This document shows positions 26,735 to 35,524 of a stretch of DNA of 64,000 bases, one piece after another (the stretch's first letter is position 1; each line of letters begins with the position of its first letter). The notes beneath the pieces are model-generated. The model saw only the letters and a list, made by a program, of their open reading frames with translations, was not told the DNA's origin and did not search any database. The DNA lies in assembly GCA_002342295.1 (NCBI GenBank), contig DDPR01000014.1, forward strand, positions 62,001 to 126,000, given 5' to 3'. The translations under genes and the position numbers were made by a program. The DNA comes from Burkholderiales bacterium UBA2463. Lineage in GTDB: Bacteria > Pseudomonadota > Gammaproteobacteria > Burkholderiales > Burkholderiaceae_A.

Positions 26735-28867
26735 TTAGAAGGCGATTGTGGCCGAGGCTCTGAGCAGTCGAGGCGCACCCGGCGTGAGATAGGCATCGCC
26801 CAAAAACTCGGCGGCGTCTCGCCAGTAGCGGGCATCGAAGGCGTTTTCGAGGGTGAGTCGGTAACTATTCATCCCCCAGCGCGTCTTCTCCTGATACTGC
26901 AGGCCCAGATCGACCCGGTTGTATGAGGGTACATAGACCGAATTGTCTCTGGCAGCGGGGCGTCGTCCAGTAAAGATCCACCCTGCAGTGGCCTGAAACT
27001 GCTCATAGCTTGGAATGCGATAGGCCAAGAAACTTGAAGCCCTGACGCGGGGTGTGTTCAGGGCCTGCTTGCCCTCGAACAGAGAGTTTCCCGTGCCCGA
27101 GGTGTTCGAGTCCATGAAGGTGACAGAGAACTGACTCTCCGTGCGCCGAGAGAGGGGTCCGGCGGCTCCAAGCTCAAGCCCCGTTCGCGACTCGGTTCCG
27201 CGCTGAACATAGCTGCCTGCCGAGGTGCTCAAGCTGGTGTCGTTTCTGAAGTTATACGGTCGCCAGCTGTAAAAAAGTGTCGCGCTTGCCTGCAGACCAG
27301 TAGCCCCCACTCTTTTGGCGCCCCACTCCACGGACTCAAGGAGCCTGGGCGCGAGCACCGATCCATTGTTGGACGCAGACAGTGGAGCTCGGACGCCAGC
27401 CTCCAAATCCTGACGATACGAGACCCACTGAGAGAACGTCTCGGAGTTCTTGTGCTGATAACTCAGCGAAGAGAGGCTGCGATACGTCGCGCTTTTGTTC
27501 CAGGACACGCTGGTGTAGTAGGGAAACTCGGATCGAAAGCCCTCCTCGTGCCTTACCCAGCGCGTGGAGAGCTCGAGTCGGTCTTGGGCATTAAGAGCAA
27601 TAGCATCTGCGGCCCGAAGGAAGAACTGGGCGACCTCTTGATCAAAAACATTGGAGTAAGACACCGTCTCCGTACCGGACCCGATGCCAGAGAAGACGTT
27701 GCCAGTCGTCCCCGCGCTCTCGTAAGAGTAACGGGGCATCTGAGTAATGCGATGAATGAGCCCTGTCCCCAACGATAGATCGTGTCGACTTCCGCCGAGG
27801 GTTGCGCTGCGCTGAAACACAGTGTCGAGAGACGATGTGCGTCTAGTTTCATTGAGACTTCGGAAGTCCCCGAGGTCGTAATTACCATTGCTACAGAAGT
27901 AGGTTCGTGCAACTCCGTCTGCGGTTGAACACCCATACGGAAAAGAACTCCGGTCATCGGTCTTCACCTGATGGAGGGACCCCGTCGTGGTAAAGCGCCA
28001 GCCACTCTCCAGTTCGCCCTTGTAACGTGCCATTGCAAAGAGAGACTCGAACACCACGGGTTTGCTCCAGCTCTGGAGGCCCAGGACCGTCTCAGGATTG
28101 ATGGGCGGCAGCGCCGTTCCCCCAAGGAGCTGACTGCCCGGCTGCGTGATCTGAGATTTGCGTTGAACCTCGAAGTCAAACTCAAGGCGACCGCCCGCAG
28201 TCAGCGCCCGATCAAGCGAGAGCGAGACCATCTGCCCATCGCCATCGGCTCCCTTAGCATAGGGGCGAAAGCGATCGGCCGAGGCGTTCAGCCGCCACCC
28301 GCCAGACTCTGTCCTCACCCCCAAGTCCAGCGTGCTGCCCAGACTCGCGCGCTCCGACCAGCGCAGGCCCAACTCCTTCACGTTGTCGGGTCGCTTCGTC
28401 AGCAGATTAATGAGGCCACCGCTGGTTCCCATGGCCGCGCCTGCAGGTCCGCGAAGGATCTCAACCCCCTGCTTGTTATCAAGCGACATGGGCGACTCCC
28501 CGACCACAGGCACGCCGTTTACACGAATGCCCAGAATGGGGTCGATGGGAAAGCCGCGAATCTGAAATCCCTCGTAGTACCCAATGGGCGTGTAGTTCGA
28601 GTCGACAGAAGCATCAAAGCGCAACGCATCAACGAGCCGCGCGCTTGCCGAGCCTTTTATCTGCTCTGCGCCAATCACCGTGGCAGATACTGGCTGGTCG
28701 AGCCAGCGCCCCTCGAGATGAGAGAGTGGTCGCTGGGACAGACCAGCAGGCGCGTCCGCCTCAACGACCACAGGGGCCAGGCGGCTCTCCTGGGCATAAA
28801 CCGGAACACACAGGGAGACAACCGCAAGGCAAATAACGGCAGAGGGAATCCATCGGCCAGCGTCCAT
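26735..28867 (-). CDS. TonB-dependent outer-membrane receptor, predicted thiamin uptake
   Basis: 710 aa. A signal peptide ends at VYAQ and is followed by a TonB-box-like APVVVEA and the plug domain (QIRGFPIDPILG, VEILRGPAGAAMGTSGGLINLLTKRP); the rest is a beta-barrel ending in an aromatic residue (ATIAF). Sequence style is that of siderophore receptors. However, the leader carries a TPP riboswitch, and the genes upstream encode a PnuC-type permease and a kinase, so thiamin or a thiamin precursor is the likely cargo. Receptors of this kind controlled by THI elements have been predicted in other bacteria. Confidence 0.88.
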   Translation of the reverse strand: MDAGRWIPSAVICLAVVSLCVPVYAQESRLAPVVVEADAPAGLSQRPLSHLEGRWLDQPVSATVIGAEQIKGSASARLVDALRFDASVDSNYTPIGYYEGFQIRGFPIDPILGIRVNGVPVVGESPMSLDNKQGVEILRGPAGAAMGTSGGLINLLTKRPDNVKELGLRWSERASLGSTLDLGVRTESGGWRLNASADRFRPYAKGADGDGQMVSLSLDRALTAGGRLEFDFEVQRKSQITQPGSQLLGGTALPPINPETVLGLQSWSKPVVFESLFAMARYKGELESGWRFTTTGSLHQVKTDDRSSFPYGCSTADGVARTYFCSNGNYDLGDFRSLNETRRTSSLDTVFQRSATLGGSRHDLSLGTGLIHRITQMPRYSYESAGTTGNVFSGIGSGTETVSYSNVFDQEVAQFFLRAADAIALNAQDRLELSTRWVRHEEGFRSEFPYYTSVSWNKSATYRSLSSLSYQHKNSETFSQWVSYRQDLEAGVRAPLSASNNGSVLAPRLLESVEWGAKRVGATGLQASATLFYSWRPYNFRNDTSLSTSAGSYVQRGTESRTGLELGAAGPLSRRTESQFSVTFMDSNTSGTGNSLFEGKQALNTPRVRASSFLAYRIPSYEQFQATAGWIFTGRRPAARDNSVYVPSYNRVDLGLQYQEKTRWGMNSYRLTLENAFDARYWRDAAEFLGDAYLTPGAPRLLRASATIAF

Positions 28868-28939
28868 CTGAAAAGCTCTCCAAAAAAACCGGAAAGCGGC
28901 GAAAGACGGTGCGTGAAGGCAAAGCGCCTCGGTCTCTCG

Positions 28940-29048
28940 ACGCTTCCCTGCGCAAGTCTTAACTCGATCAGGTTCAAAGGGTTTGTCTCACCCGCCCACT
29001 CATGTGGGACCAAGCCAAACTCTGGCTCGGCGCTTCGGGACCCCTAGC
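28940..29048 (-). promoter_or_regulatory. TPP (THI) riboswitch
   Basis: On the minus strand the conserved THI-element blocks occur in order: CTAGGGGT at 29047-29040, GGGTGAGACAAACCC, TTTGAACCTGATC, and GCGCAGGGAAGCG ending near 28941. They correspond to the P1, P2-P3 and P4-P5 parts of the aptamer. It starts 10 bases after the kinase stop and ends about 70 bases before the receptor gene, whose GGAGAG ribosome site follows a run of seven T. Gene repression when cellular TPP is high is expected. Confidence 0.93.
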
Positions 29049-29057
29049 GTGAAGCCG

Positions 29058-29600
29058 CTAGTCTAGGGCTAGAAGGCCCTCTCGGGCAAACCGTTCCCGA
29101 TCGGCGCCCTCGCCTCTCACATGAATCATGAGCCCATCAAAGCCCCTGAGCCGATCCAGAAGCATTGCCTGGGTCTGGGCACGAACCGCTGGACCGTCTC
29201 GCTGGCCCGGATCCGCCTGCCAAGCAAGGTCATCGGCACACAGGAGGGTTGCGAAGTAAGCCGCGTGATGGGTCAGAGCCCCCTCCAAGAGGCGCTCATC
29301 CTGAAAATAGGTCAGGCTGTAGACCGCGGTCATGATGGGCGCGGAGTCACAAAAGACCCAACGCAGGCCGCGCTCCCGAGCCCGGGTCTCAGCCTCATGC
29401 TCGGCCTCTTTTTGAAGCAAAACGATCTCGCTCTGCTCTTGGGCATTTGGCGCTCGGCCGCGAGCGGATACAAACGCTCGAAGGGGCTCAACAAAAGTGG
29501 TGCCACCAAGCTCTCTTGCAAGTTCAGTGCATAGCTGCGTCTTGCCCGTGCACTCTGCGCCCACAACCGCTATGCGCCTCACAGCCGCGGAGTCGACCAT
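29058..29600 (-). CDS. NadR-like P-loop kinase, candidate thiamin kinase
   Basis: About 180 aa. It resembles the ribosylnicotinamide kinase domain of NadR: P-loop VVGAECTGKTQL, a following FVEPLRAFVSARG region, a DSAPIMTAVYSLTYF segment and DLAWQADPGQRDGPAVR near the end. No NMN adenylyltransferase domain is attached. Because it overlaps a PnuC-family gene and precedes a TPP riboswitch-controlled receptor, phosphorylating incoming thiamin is the favoured inference. Start is either ATG 29600 or GTG 29582, the latter overlapping the pnuT stop as GTGA. Confidence 0.75.
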   Translation of the reverse strand: MVDSAAVRRIAVVGAECTGKTQLCTELARELGGTTFVEPLRAFVSARGRAPNAQEQSEIVLLQKEAEHEAETRARERGLRWVFCDSAPIMTAVYSLTYFQDERLLEGALTHHAAYFATLLCADDLAWQADPGQRDGPAVRAQTQAMLLDRLRGFDGLMIHVRGEGADRERFAREGLLALD

Positions 29601-30118
29601 GCCCTGAAACCTTGAATGGAGAGAAGGAGTTGTATGGCGTAAAGCACTGCCGTCGCCCAGAGCTGGGCGTCTAGAAAGAGCCAGACCGAGAGCGCGTTCA
29701 CCACCATCCAGACCGGCCAACAGCTGCGGGCTTTCAGGCCCATCAATCGCATGGCCAGGAGGCTCATCACCGCAACAAGACTATCAAGCCAAGCCTGGCT
29801 TGAATCAACAATCGAGAGTAGTCCTCCCACGAAGAGCCAGCCCACCAATACGGCGCCCACGAGAAGGGGGACTGAGCCTTCGAGGGGCTTTTGCTCATTG
29901 ACCTCTTGGGGTCGGCCCCAGTCCCGCAGGCCCCAGAGGCTCATGCTGACGAATGCAACCATGAGCAAGGCCTGCCCGTAGAGAGCCGCCTGTGTGTAGA
30001 CCCAAACGTAGAGAAGACTGGATGCCATCCAGGCCCACCAGACGCCCCTGTGGCGACGTATTCCAAGAATCACACCCACAAGCCCCAACGCCGAGGCAGC
30101 GATCTCAGCGAGATTCAC
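29579..30118 (-). CDS. pnuT: PnuC-family vitamin transporter, likely PnuT (thiamin)
   Basis: 179 aa starting at GTG 30118, which overlaps the dsbA-like stop as GTGA; the longer upstream frame is antisense-like noise. Six or seven hydrophobic helices and the PnuC features WAWMASSLLYVWVYTQAALYGQALL and WPVWMVVNALSVWLFL are visible. PnuC proteins move vitamins by facilitated diffusion and rely on a kinase to trap them. The adjacent kinase and the TPP riboswitch downstream point to thiamin rather than nicotinamide riboside. Confidence 0.82.
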   Translation of the reverse strand: MNLAEIAASALGLVGVILGIRRHRGVWWAWMASSLLYVWVYTQAALYGQALLMVAFVSMSLWGLRDWGRPQEVNEQKPLEGSVPLLVGAVLVGWLFVGGLLSIVDSSQAWLDSLVAVMSLLAMRLMGLKARSCWPVWMVVNALSVWLFLDAQLWATAVLYAIQLLLSIQGFRAWSTPRL

Positions 30119-30765
30119 CGTGCGAGGTCCATGAGGGCCTCCACCATGACGCTTGGCGCCACTGCACCGTGAAGCTGACGAAAACGGTCGTCGCCTCGAC
30201 GCAAACGAAAAGTCGGCACACCCGAGATGCCCTGCTCCACCCACTCGGCACAGATTCTTGAGATCCGCTTCGCCAGAATGGTATCCCCAAGCGTGGCCTG
30301 CGCTCGGGCGCGGTCAAACCCCACCGACTGGGCAAGAGCCAAGAGCGTCTCATCGTCTGCAAGGTTTTTCCCCTGAACAAAAAAAGCCTCAAAGAGTCGA
30401 TCGACGAGATCGTGGACGCGATCAGCCGCCGCGGCAACGAGCAGGTGACTCTTGAGTGTGTTGGGCTGTATCTCGATGCTTCCCAGCTCAATGGGCAGGC
30501 CCGCGGCACGGGCCGCATCGGCGACTCGCCCATACGAGGCGAGTCCCGCAGCGCCAAACTTGGCCAGCAGATATTGCTGCCTCGGAAGGCCCTGAGCGGG
30601 CAGGCGCGGGTTTAACTGATACGGAGACCAGCTCACCTCCAAAAGCCCCGAGAACCCCGGTGCCCGAGACTCGAGTTGCGCCACGGCCGATCTAAAATGA
30701 GCGAGCCCAACGTAGCACCAGGGGCAGACCACATCCGAAACAATCTCGACACGAATCTTCTGCAT
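30115..30765 (-). CDS. DsbA-family oxidoreductase, FrnE-like
   Basis: 216 aa without a signal peptide, so probably cytoplasmic. The thioredoxin-fold active site is VCPWCYVG near residues 13-20, and the cis-Pro loop is SGVPTF. It belongs to the FrnE / 2-hydroxychromene-2-carboxylate isomerase-like group of DsbA proteins, whose members act as thiol oxidoreductases or glutathione-dependent isomerases. It is the first gene of the overlapping run leading to pnuT and the kinase, but a role in thiamin uptake is not evident. Confidence 0.85.
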   Translation of the reverse strand: MQKIRVEIVSDVVCPWCYVGLAHFRSAVAQLESRAPGFSGLLEVSWSPYQLNPRLPAQGLPRQQYLLAKFGAAGLASYGRVADAARAAGLPIELGSIEIQPNTLKSHLLVAAAADRVHDLVDRLFEAFFVQGKNLADDETLLALAQSVGFDRARAQATLGDTILAKRISRICAEWVEQGISGVPTFRLRRGDDRFRQLHGAVAPSVMVEALMDLAR

Positions 30766-30774
30766 AGCGCGTTA

Positions 30775-31101
30775 ATGGTCTCCAAGCGATCGCTGAGATG
30801 GAAAGAAGGGCAAGACGCCTCAGGAGCGCAGATGCTACCGGAGGAGGACCTCACCTGCCCGCTCTGCGGACGCGTGCTGCTGCAGGGACCCACAGTAGAC
30901 GAGCACCACCTGGTGCCGCGCTCTCAGGGAGGTCGAGAGAAGTTTCTTCTCCACAAGGTGTGTCACAACAAGATCCATCAGGTCTTCAAACCACGCGAAC
31001 TGGCCAGACACTACTGCACCTGGGAGGCGCTTCGCGACCACCCCGAGGTCTCAAAGTTTGTGGACTGGGTTCAGAAGAGGCCACCCGACTTCATGGGATG
31101 A
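30775..31101 (+). CDS. Small HNH-endonuclease-like protein
   Basis: 108 aa from ATG 30775. A CPLCGR zinc-type pair is followed by DEHHLVPRSQGG and KVCHNKIHQVF, the beta-beta-alpha-metal layout of HNH nucleases with a second pair of Cys/His ligands. No other domain is attached. Stand-alone proteins of this sort occur in many proteobacteria with unknown targets. It starts 9 bases from the divergent dsbA-like gene. Confidence 0.75.
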   Translation: MVSKRSLRWKEGQDASGAQMLPEEDLTCPLCGRVLLQGPTVDEHHLVPRSQGGREKFLLHKVCHNKIHQVFKPRELARHYCTWEALRDHPEVSKFVDWVQKRPPDFMG

Positions 31102-31107
31102 TGCGCC

Positions 31108-31182
31108 ATGGTCATCGGATGGATTCTGATCTTTGCAGTCGGCTTTTTAACTGGCTACGTGGTGGGCCGAAAGCGTCGCTGA
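31108..31182 (+). CDS. Possible 24-residue transmembrane microprotein
   Basis: ATG 31108 opens a 24-codon frame ending at TGA 31180-31182. It encodes one hydrophobic helix (MVIGWILIFAVGFLTGYVVG) with a very basic RKRR-type end, the layout of a membrane microprotein with its C-terminus in the cytoplasm. It begins 6 bases after the HNH gene stop and ends 7 bases before the convergent glcB stop, filling that gap exactly. It is too short for statistical support. Confidence 0.45.
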   Translation: MVIGWILIFAVGFLTGYVVGRKRR

Positions 31183-31189
31183 CGCGGGC

Positions 31190-33421
31190 CTAGTGTGCAG
31201 CCTTCACCTTGAGTCGCCAGGCATGGAGCAGCGGCTCGGTGTAGCCACTGGGCTGCTCCTTGCCCCTGAACACGAGGTCGGTGGCAGCCTTGTACGCCAT
31301 GCTGGTCTCGAAGTGCCCCGCCATGGGCTTGTAGAGCGGATCAGAGGCATTCTGACCATCCACCACCGCCGCCATTCGTTCAAAAGTCTCCTTCACCTGA
31401 GACTGCGTGACAATGCCGTGCTCAAGCCAATTGGCGATGTGCTGAGATGAGATGCGCAGCGTGGCTCGGTCTTCCATGAGGCCCACATTGTGAATATCGG
31501 GAACCTTGGAGCACCCCACCCCTTGGTCAATCCAGCGCACCACATAACCCAGAATGCCTTGCGCGTTGTTGTCGATCTCCTGCTGGCGATCAGACGAAGA
31601 CCATTTCGAGGGATCCTCGCAAACAGGAACGGTCAGTAGGCCCTTGAGAAGGGTCTCGCGTTCGGCCTGCGCATCCACCTTCTCAAGTTCTTCCTGAACC
31701 TTCGAGACGTCGACCTGATGATAATGAAGGGCGTGAAGCGTTGCAGCGGTGGGGCTCGGCACCCAGGCGGTGTTCGCGCCGGCTTTGGGGTGTCCCACTT
31801 TCTGGTCAAGCATTGCCGCCATGAGATCGGGCATGGCCCACATCCCCTTACCAATCTGGGCGCGACCCCTGAGACCACACGAGAGACCGACAAGCACATT
31901 GTTCCGCTCGTAGGCAGCGATCCACGCACTGCTCTTCATATCGCCTTTGCGCAGCATGGGGCCGGCGTACATCGCCGTGTGCATCTCGTCACCCGTGCGA
32001 TCTAGAAACCCAGTGTTGATAAAGGCCACTCGACTCGAGGCTGCAGCAATGCAGGCCTTCAGGTTTACGCTGGTGCGACGCTCCTCATCCATGATGCCAA
32101 GCTTCACCGTGCTGTCGGGAAGGCCGAGAAGCTGCTCTACACGACCGAAGAGTTCGGCTGCAAAAGCCACCTCGGCAGGCCCATGCATCTTGGGTTTCAC
32201 AATGTAGACACTGCCCGTTCGGCTGTTGCGAATGGCCTCGCCCGAGGGGAGCCTGCCCAGACCACGAAGGTCATAGAGGGCGATGGTGGTGCTAATGACT
32301 GCATCCATAATGCCCTCTGGAATCTCGTGCGTCTGGCCGTCGGCCCCGTCAAACAAGATTGCGGGGTTGGTCATGAGGTGCCCCACGTTGCGCAGGAACA
32401 TGAGCGAACGGCCATGCATTTTCACCTCGCCCCCCTTGGGAGACTTGTAAACGCGATCGCCGTGAAGCCCCCGCGTGAAGGTCTTTCCCGCCTTGTTCAC
32501 CTCTTCGGTGAGGCTGCCCTTCAAAATGCCCAGCCAGTTTCGATAGGCCAGCACCTTGTCCTGGGCATCGACCACAGCCACCGAGTCCTCCAAGTCGAGG
32601 ATGGTCGAGAGCGCAGCCTCCATCAGGACGTCGCACACACCCGCGCTGTCTTGTCTGCCAATAGGCGTCGAGGGGTCGATACTGATCTCGAAATGAATGC
32701 CGTGATGACGCAGCAGAATGGCGCTCGGAGCACCCTCCTCACCACGAAAACCTACAAACTGCTCGGGATGCGCCAGCCCCACCTTCTGCACAGCGCCTGA
32801 GACCATGACGGACACCTCGAGTTGACCATCCACCACTGCGTAATGGCTGGCGTGACCATGAGAGCCCGCGCAGAGCGGAGCGGCAGCATCAAGAAACGAC
32901 CGGGCGTAGACGATGACCTTGGCGCCGCGCTTGGCGTTGTAGCCGCCTGCACGCTCACAGCCGTCTGCCTCAGAAATGGCATCGGTCCCATAGAGTGCGT
33001 CGTAGAGACTACCCCAGCGGGCATTGGCGGCATTCAGTGCGTAACGAGCGTTGAGAATGGGTACAACGAGCTGGGGACCAGCCTGCGCCGCCAACTCGGC
33101 ATCCACGTTGGCGGTGGTGGCCTTTACCGACGCAGGCTGCTCAACGAGATAGCCAATCTTTCCTAAAAATGTCCGATAGCCCGTCATATCGGCAATTGGC
33201 CCGGGGTGCGCCTTATGCCAGGCATCGAGTTCGCCCTGAAGACGATCGCGCTCTGCTAGGAGGGCGGCATTCTTGGGAGCGAGTTCCGTCACGATGCGGC
33301 TAAAGCCAGACCAGAAATCCGACGGACTCATTCCGAGGCCGGCGAGCGCCTCCTCAGTCACAAAAGCATAAAGCTCAGAAGAGACATGAAGATGCTCAAT
33401 GCGGATACGATCTTGTGCCAT
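31190..33421 (-). CDS. glcB: Malate synthase G
   Basis: 743 aa, usual for isoform G. Motifs TTIALYDLRGLG, GSVYIVKPKMHGPAEVAFA and KLGIMDEERRTSVNLKA surround the catalytic Arg, Glu and Asp residues; the N-terminal MAQDRIRIEHLHVSSELYAFV is family-typical. It condenses glyoxylate with acetyl-CoA to malate. No isocitrate lyase or glycolate oxidase gene lies nearby, so whether it serves acetate or glycolate growth cannot be told. Confidence 0.97.
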   Translation of the reverse strand: MAQDRIRIEHLHVSSELYAFVTEEALAGLGMSPSDFWSGFSRIVTELAPKNAALLAERDRLQGELDAWHKAHPGPIADMTGYRTFLGKIGYLVEQPASVKATTANVDAELAAQAGPQLVVPILNARYALNAANARWGSLYDALYGTDAISEADGCERAGGYNAKRGAKVIVYARSFLDAAAPLCAGSHGHASHYAVVDGQLEVSVMVSGAVQKVGLAHPEQFVGFRGEEGAPSAILLRHHGIHFEISIDPSTPIGRQDSAGVCDVLMEAALSTILDLEDSVAVVDAQDKVLAYRNWLGILKGSLTEEVNKAGKTFTRGLHGDRVYKSPKGGEVKMHGRSLMFLRNVGHLMTNPAILFDGADGQTHEIPEGIMDAVISTTIALYDLRGLGRLPSGEAIRNSRTGSVYIVKPKMHGPAEVAFAAELFGRVEQLLGLPDSTVKLGIMDEERRTSVNLKACIAAASSRVAFINTGFLDRTGDEMHTAMYAGPMLRKGDMKSSAWIAAYERNNVLVGLSCGLRGRAQIGKGMWAMPDLMAAMLDQKVGHPKAGANTAWVPSPTAATLHALHYHQVDVSKVQEELEKVDAQAERETLLKGLLTVPVCEDPSKWSSSDRQQEIDNNAQGILGYVVRWIDQGVGCSKVPDIHNVGLMEDRATLRISSQHIANWLEHGIVTQSQVKETFERMAAVVDGQNASDPLYKPMAGHFETSMAYKAATDLVFRGKEQPSGYTEPLLHAWRLKVKAAH

Positions 33422-33514
33422 GCGGACCTCGGATGTGATGGTTTAGGATGACTGGAATGGGTGCAATCTGATATTTTGAACGATTCACCCGAAAAATTCT
33501 GTTGGGGAAGTCAC

Positions 33515-33898
33515 GTGGCACACATCGATCCAAACGCACCAACCCTCTTCGATAAGTATGGCGGCGTGCCTTTCGTCACAGGCATCGTCACGGAGTTCTA
33601 TCGTCGAGTCCTCTTCTCCCCAGAGCTCGCCCACTACTTTACGAAGAGCAACACGGAGGCCATCGTCGCCCACCAGATTCGATTCATCTCCGTGGTCATG
33701 GGCAAGCCCTCAAGCTTCTACACAGGGCGGGATCTTGTCGTGGCGCATCGTCACCTCAACATCTCCAACCACGCCTTTGACGTCTTTGGGAACCTCATGG
33801 AGGAGACGCTCCTCAGCCAGGGCATTGAAGACGAGGACGCCAAAGCCATCATGGCAAAGGTGGAGGCACTTCGACAGGGGCTCGTGGTGTCGCGCTGA
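33515..33898 (+). CDS. Group 1 truncated haemoglobin
   Basis: 127 aa from GTG 33515, which has GGGGAAG just upstream; an open frame from 33461 adds 18 residues without similarity. The sequence LFDKYGGVPFVTGIVTEFYRRVL, the HQIRFISVVMGKPSSF region and the proximal His in VAHRHLNISNHAFD identify a 2-on-2 trHbN-type globin. Such proteins bind oxygen and can detoxify nitric oxide. It is divergent from glcB, and its 3' end overlaps the convergent DMT gene by 50 bases. Confidence 0.88.
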   Translation: MAHIDPNAPTLFDKYGGVPFVTGIVTEFYRRVLFSPELAHYFTKSNTEAIVAHQIRFISVVMGKPSSFYTGRDLVVAHRHLNISNHAFDVFGNLMEETLLSQGIEDEDAKAIMAKVEALRQGLVVSR

Positions 33899-34787
33899 TC
33901 CGAGCGAGCATCCAAATGCCCAAGATGACAGTGGCCGTGCCGACAAGTCCCAGGAGCGAGATCTCCTCGCCCAAGAACCAGTAACCAAGAAATATGGTGG
34001 AGACCGGGCCAATCGCGCCCGACTGCGCAACCAGCACAGGGCCCACTCGATGCATCGCCACCATCACCAGTGACACGGGAATCACGGTGCACAGCGTTGC
34101 ATTCAAAAGGGATAGGCCATAGACACTCAGGGGCTGGGACACCAGGGCCTGCGGAGAGAGGGCCATGGCCTGGGCCAGGCAAAACCCTGCCGCAGCCGTG
34201 CTCGCATACGTGGCCAGTCGCAGACTGCCAATACGCTGGACCATTCGTCCAGCCAGAACCAGATAGACGGCGTAGCTCACCGTGCTCATGAAGGTGAGAA
34301 TGGTCCCCACGGCAAGCCCATCACCCTCGAGAGAGAGGTCGTGCAAATAGACCATGACGACCCCAAGGTAGGCCAGTCCCATGGCCCCCAATTCACCTCG
34401 GCTCACGCGATGAGAAAAGAGCACCACAGAGATCACGAGCACCACCGCGGGATTGAGATACATGATGACTCGGTTCAGACCCACCGAGATGGTCTGTAGG
34501 CCCATGAAATCAAGAAAGCTCGCACCGTAATAACCCAAGAGGCCCAGCAAAAGGATCTTGAATCGATCATCTCGCGAGAGTCGCACACGCGAATGCTTGC
34601 GATCGAGCATCCAGAGTGCGAGGTAAAAAAAGGGGAGCGAAAAAATCATCCGGAGGGCCACGAGTGTGGTGGCGTCAGCCCCCTCCCGATAGGCCAGTTT
34701 CACCAGGATGGCTTTCACAGAAAAACAGATGGCGGCCGCAGTGGCCAACAAGAGGCCGCTGCGAACCAAGGACTGCGACTTAGTCAC
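33849..34787 (-). CDS. EamA/DMT-family transporter
   Basis: 312 aa with about ten membrane helices arranged as two EamA repeats; the second contains SLLNATLCTVIPVSLVMVAMHRVGP and SLLGLVGTATVILGIW. Members export or import amino acids and other metabolites, and the cargo is not predictable. Its start overlaps the gltL stop by 8 bases, so it may be cotranscribed with the glutamate importer genes. Confidence 0.88.
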   Translation of the reverse strand: MTKSQSLVRSGLLLATAAAICFSVKAILVKLAYREGADATTLVALRMIFSLPFFYLALWMLDRKHSRVRLSRDDRFKILLLGLLGYYGASFLDFMGLQTISVGLNRVIMYLNPAVVLVISVVLFSHRVSRGELGAMGLAYLGVVMVYLHDLSLEGDGLAVGTILTFMSTVSYAVYLVLAGRMVQRIGSLRLATYASTAAAGFCLAQAMALSPQALVSQPLSVYGLSLLNATLCTVIPVSLVMVAMHRVGPVLVAQSGAIGPVSTIFLGYWFLGEEISLLGLVGTATVILGIWMLARISATPRAPVEVPPPLP

Positions 34788-35514
34788 TCAATATTTTCTT
34801 GAGAAAGTCCTGAGCGCGGGGCGAGCGAGGCGCACCGAAAAACTCCTCGGTCTTGCAGTCCTCAACAATGGCGCCACGGTCCATGAAAATAACCCGCTGG
34901 GATACCTTGCGAGCAAATCCCATCTCGTGTGTGACCACGGCCATGGTCATGCCTTCCTTGGCCAGCGAGATCATCACATCCAGCACCTCGTGAACCATCT
35001 CGGGATCGAGCGCCGACGTGGGCTCATCAAACAACATCACCATCGGGTCCATTGCCAGTGCGCGCGCAATGGCCACCCGTTGCTGCTGCCCGCCCGAGAG
35101 CTCACCCGGGAACTTCTGAGCAAACTCCCTCAGTCCCACACGATCAAGCAGCGTGAGTCCCTTGGAGCGGGCCTCCTCAGGACTGCGCTTAAGAACGTGA
35201 ACCTGAGCGAGCGTGAGGTTCTCGATGACGCGAAGGTGTGGAAAGAGCTCGAAGTGTTGGAAGACCATGCCAACCTGAGAGCGCAGTGCCACAAGATTGG
35301 TGCTGGGATCTCCCACTGAGACGCCATTGATCAGGATCTTTCCCTCTTGAAAGGGCTCAAGCCCATTGGCGCATTTAATAAGGGTGGACTTGCCAGAGCC
35401 CGAAGGACCGCAGATGACGAGCACCTCGCCCTCGGCCAGCTGGGTCGAACACCCGTTGAGGACCTGAGTAGACCCGTACCACTTACTCACATCGTGAAAT
35501 TCGATCATGGCCAT
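34780..35514 (-). CDS. gltL: Glutamate/aspartate ABC transporter ATPase GltL
   Basis: 244 aa. Walker A GPSGSGKST, signature LSGGQQQRVAIARALA, Walker B VMLFDEPTSALDPE and VTHEMGFA match the polar amino acid uptake ATPases (GlnQ/GltL). It powers import through GltJK. The product may start at the internal MIEFHDVSKWYG two codons later. It is the fourth gene of gltIJKL. Confidence 0.93.
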   Translation of the reverse strand: MAMIEFHDVSKWYGSTQVLNGCSTQLAEGEVLVICGPSGSGKSTLIKCANGLEPFQEGKILINGVSVGDPSTNLVALRSQVGMVFQHFELFPHLRVIENLTLAQVHVLKRSPEEARSKGLTLLDRVGLREFAQKFPGELSGGQQQRVAIARALAMDPMVMLFDEPTSALDPEMVHEVLDVMISLAKEGMTMAVVTHEMGFARKVSQRVIFMDRGAIVEDCKTEEFFGAPRSPRAQDFLKKILSD

Positions 35515-35524
35515 AGCGTGTCGT

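Noticed and set aside
27971..29047. A 358-codon open frame on the plus strand
   Set aside because: It is antisense to the TonB receptor gene and the TPP riboswitch; no family resemblance.
28868..29057. Cobalamin riboswitch ahead of the TonB receptor
   Set aside because: The conserved blocks match the THI element, not the B12 box.
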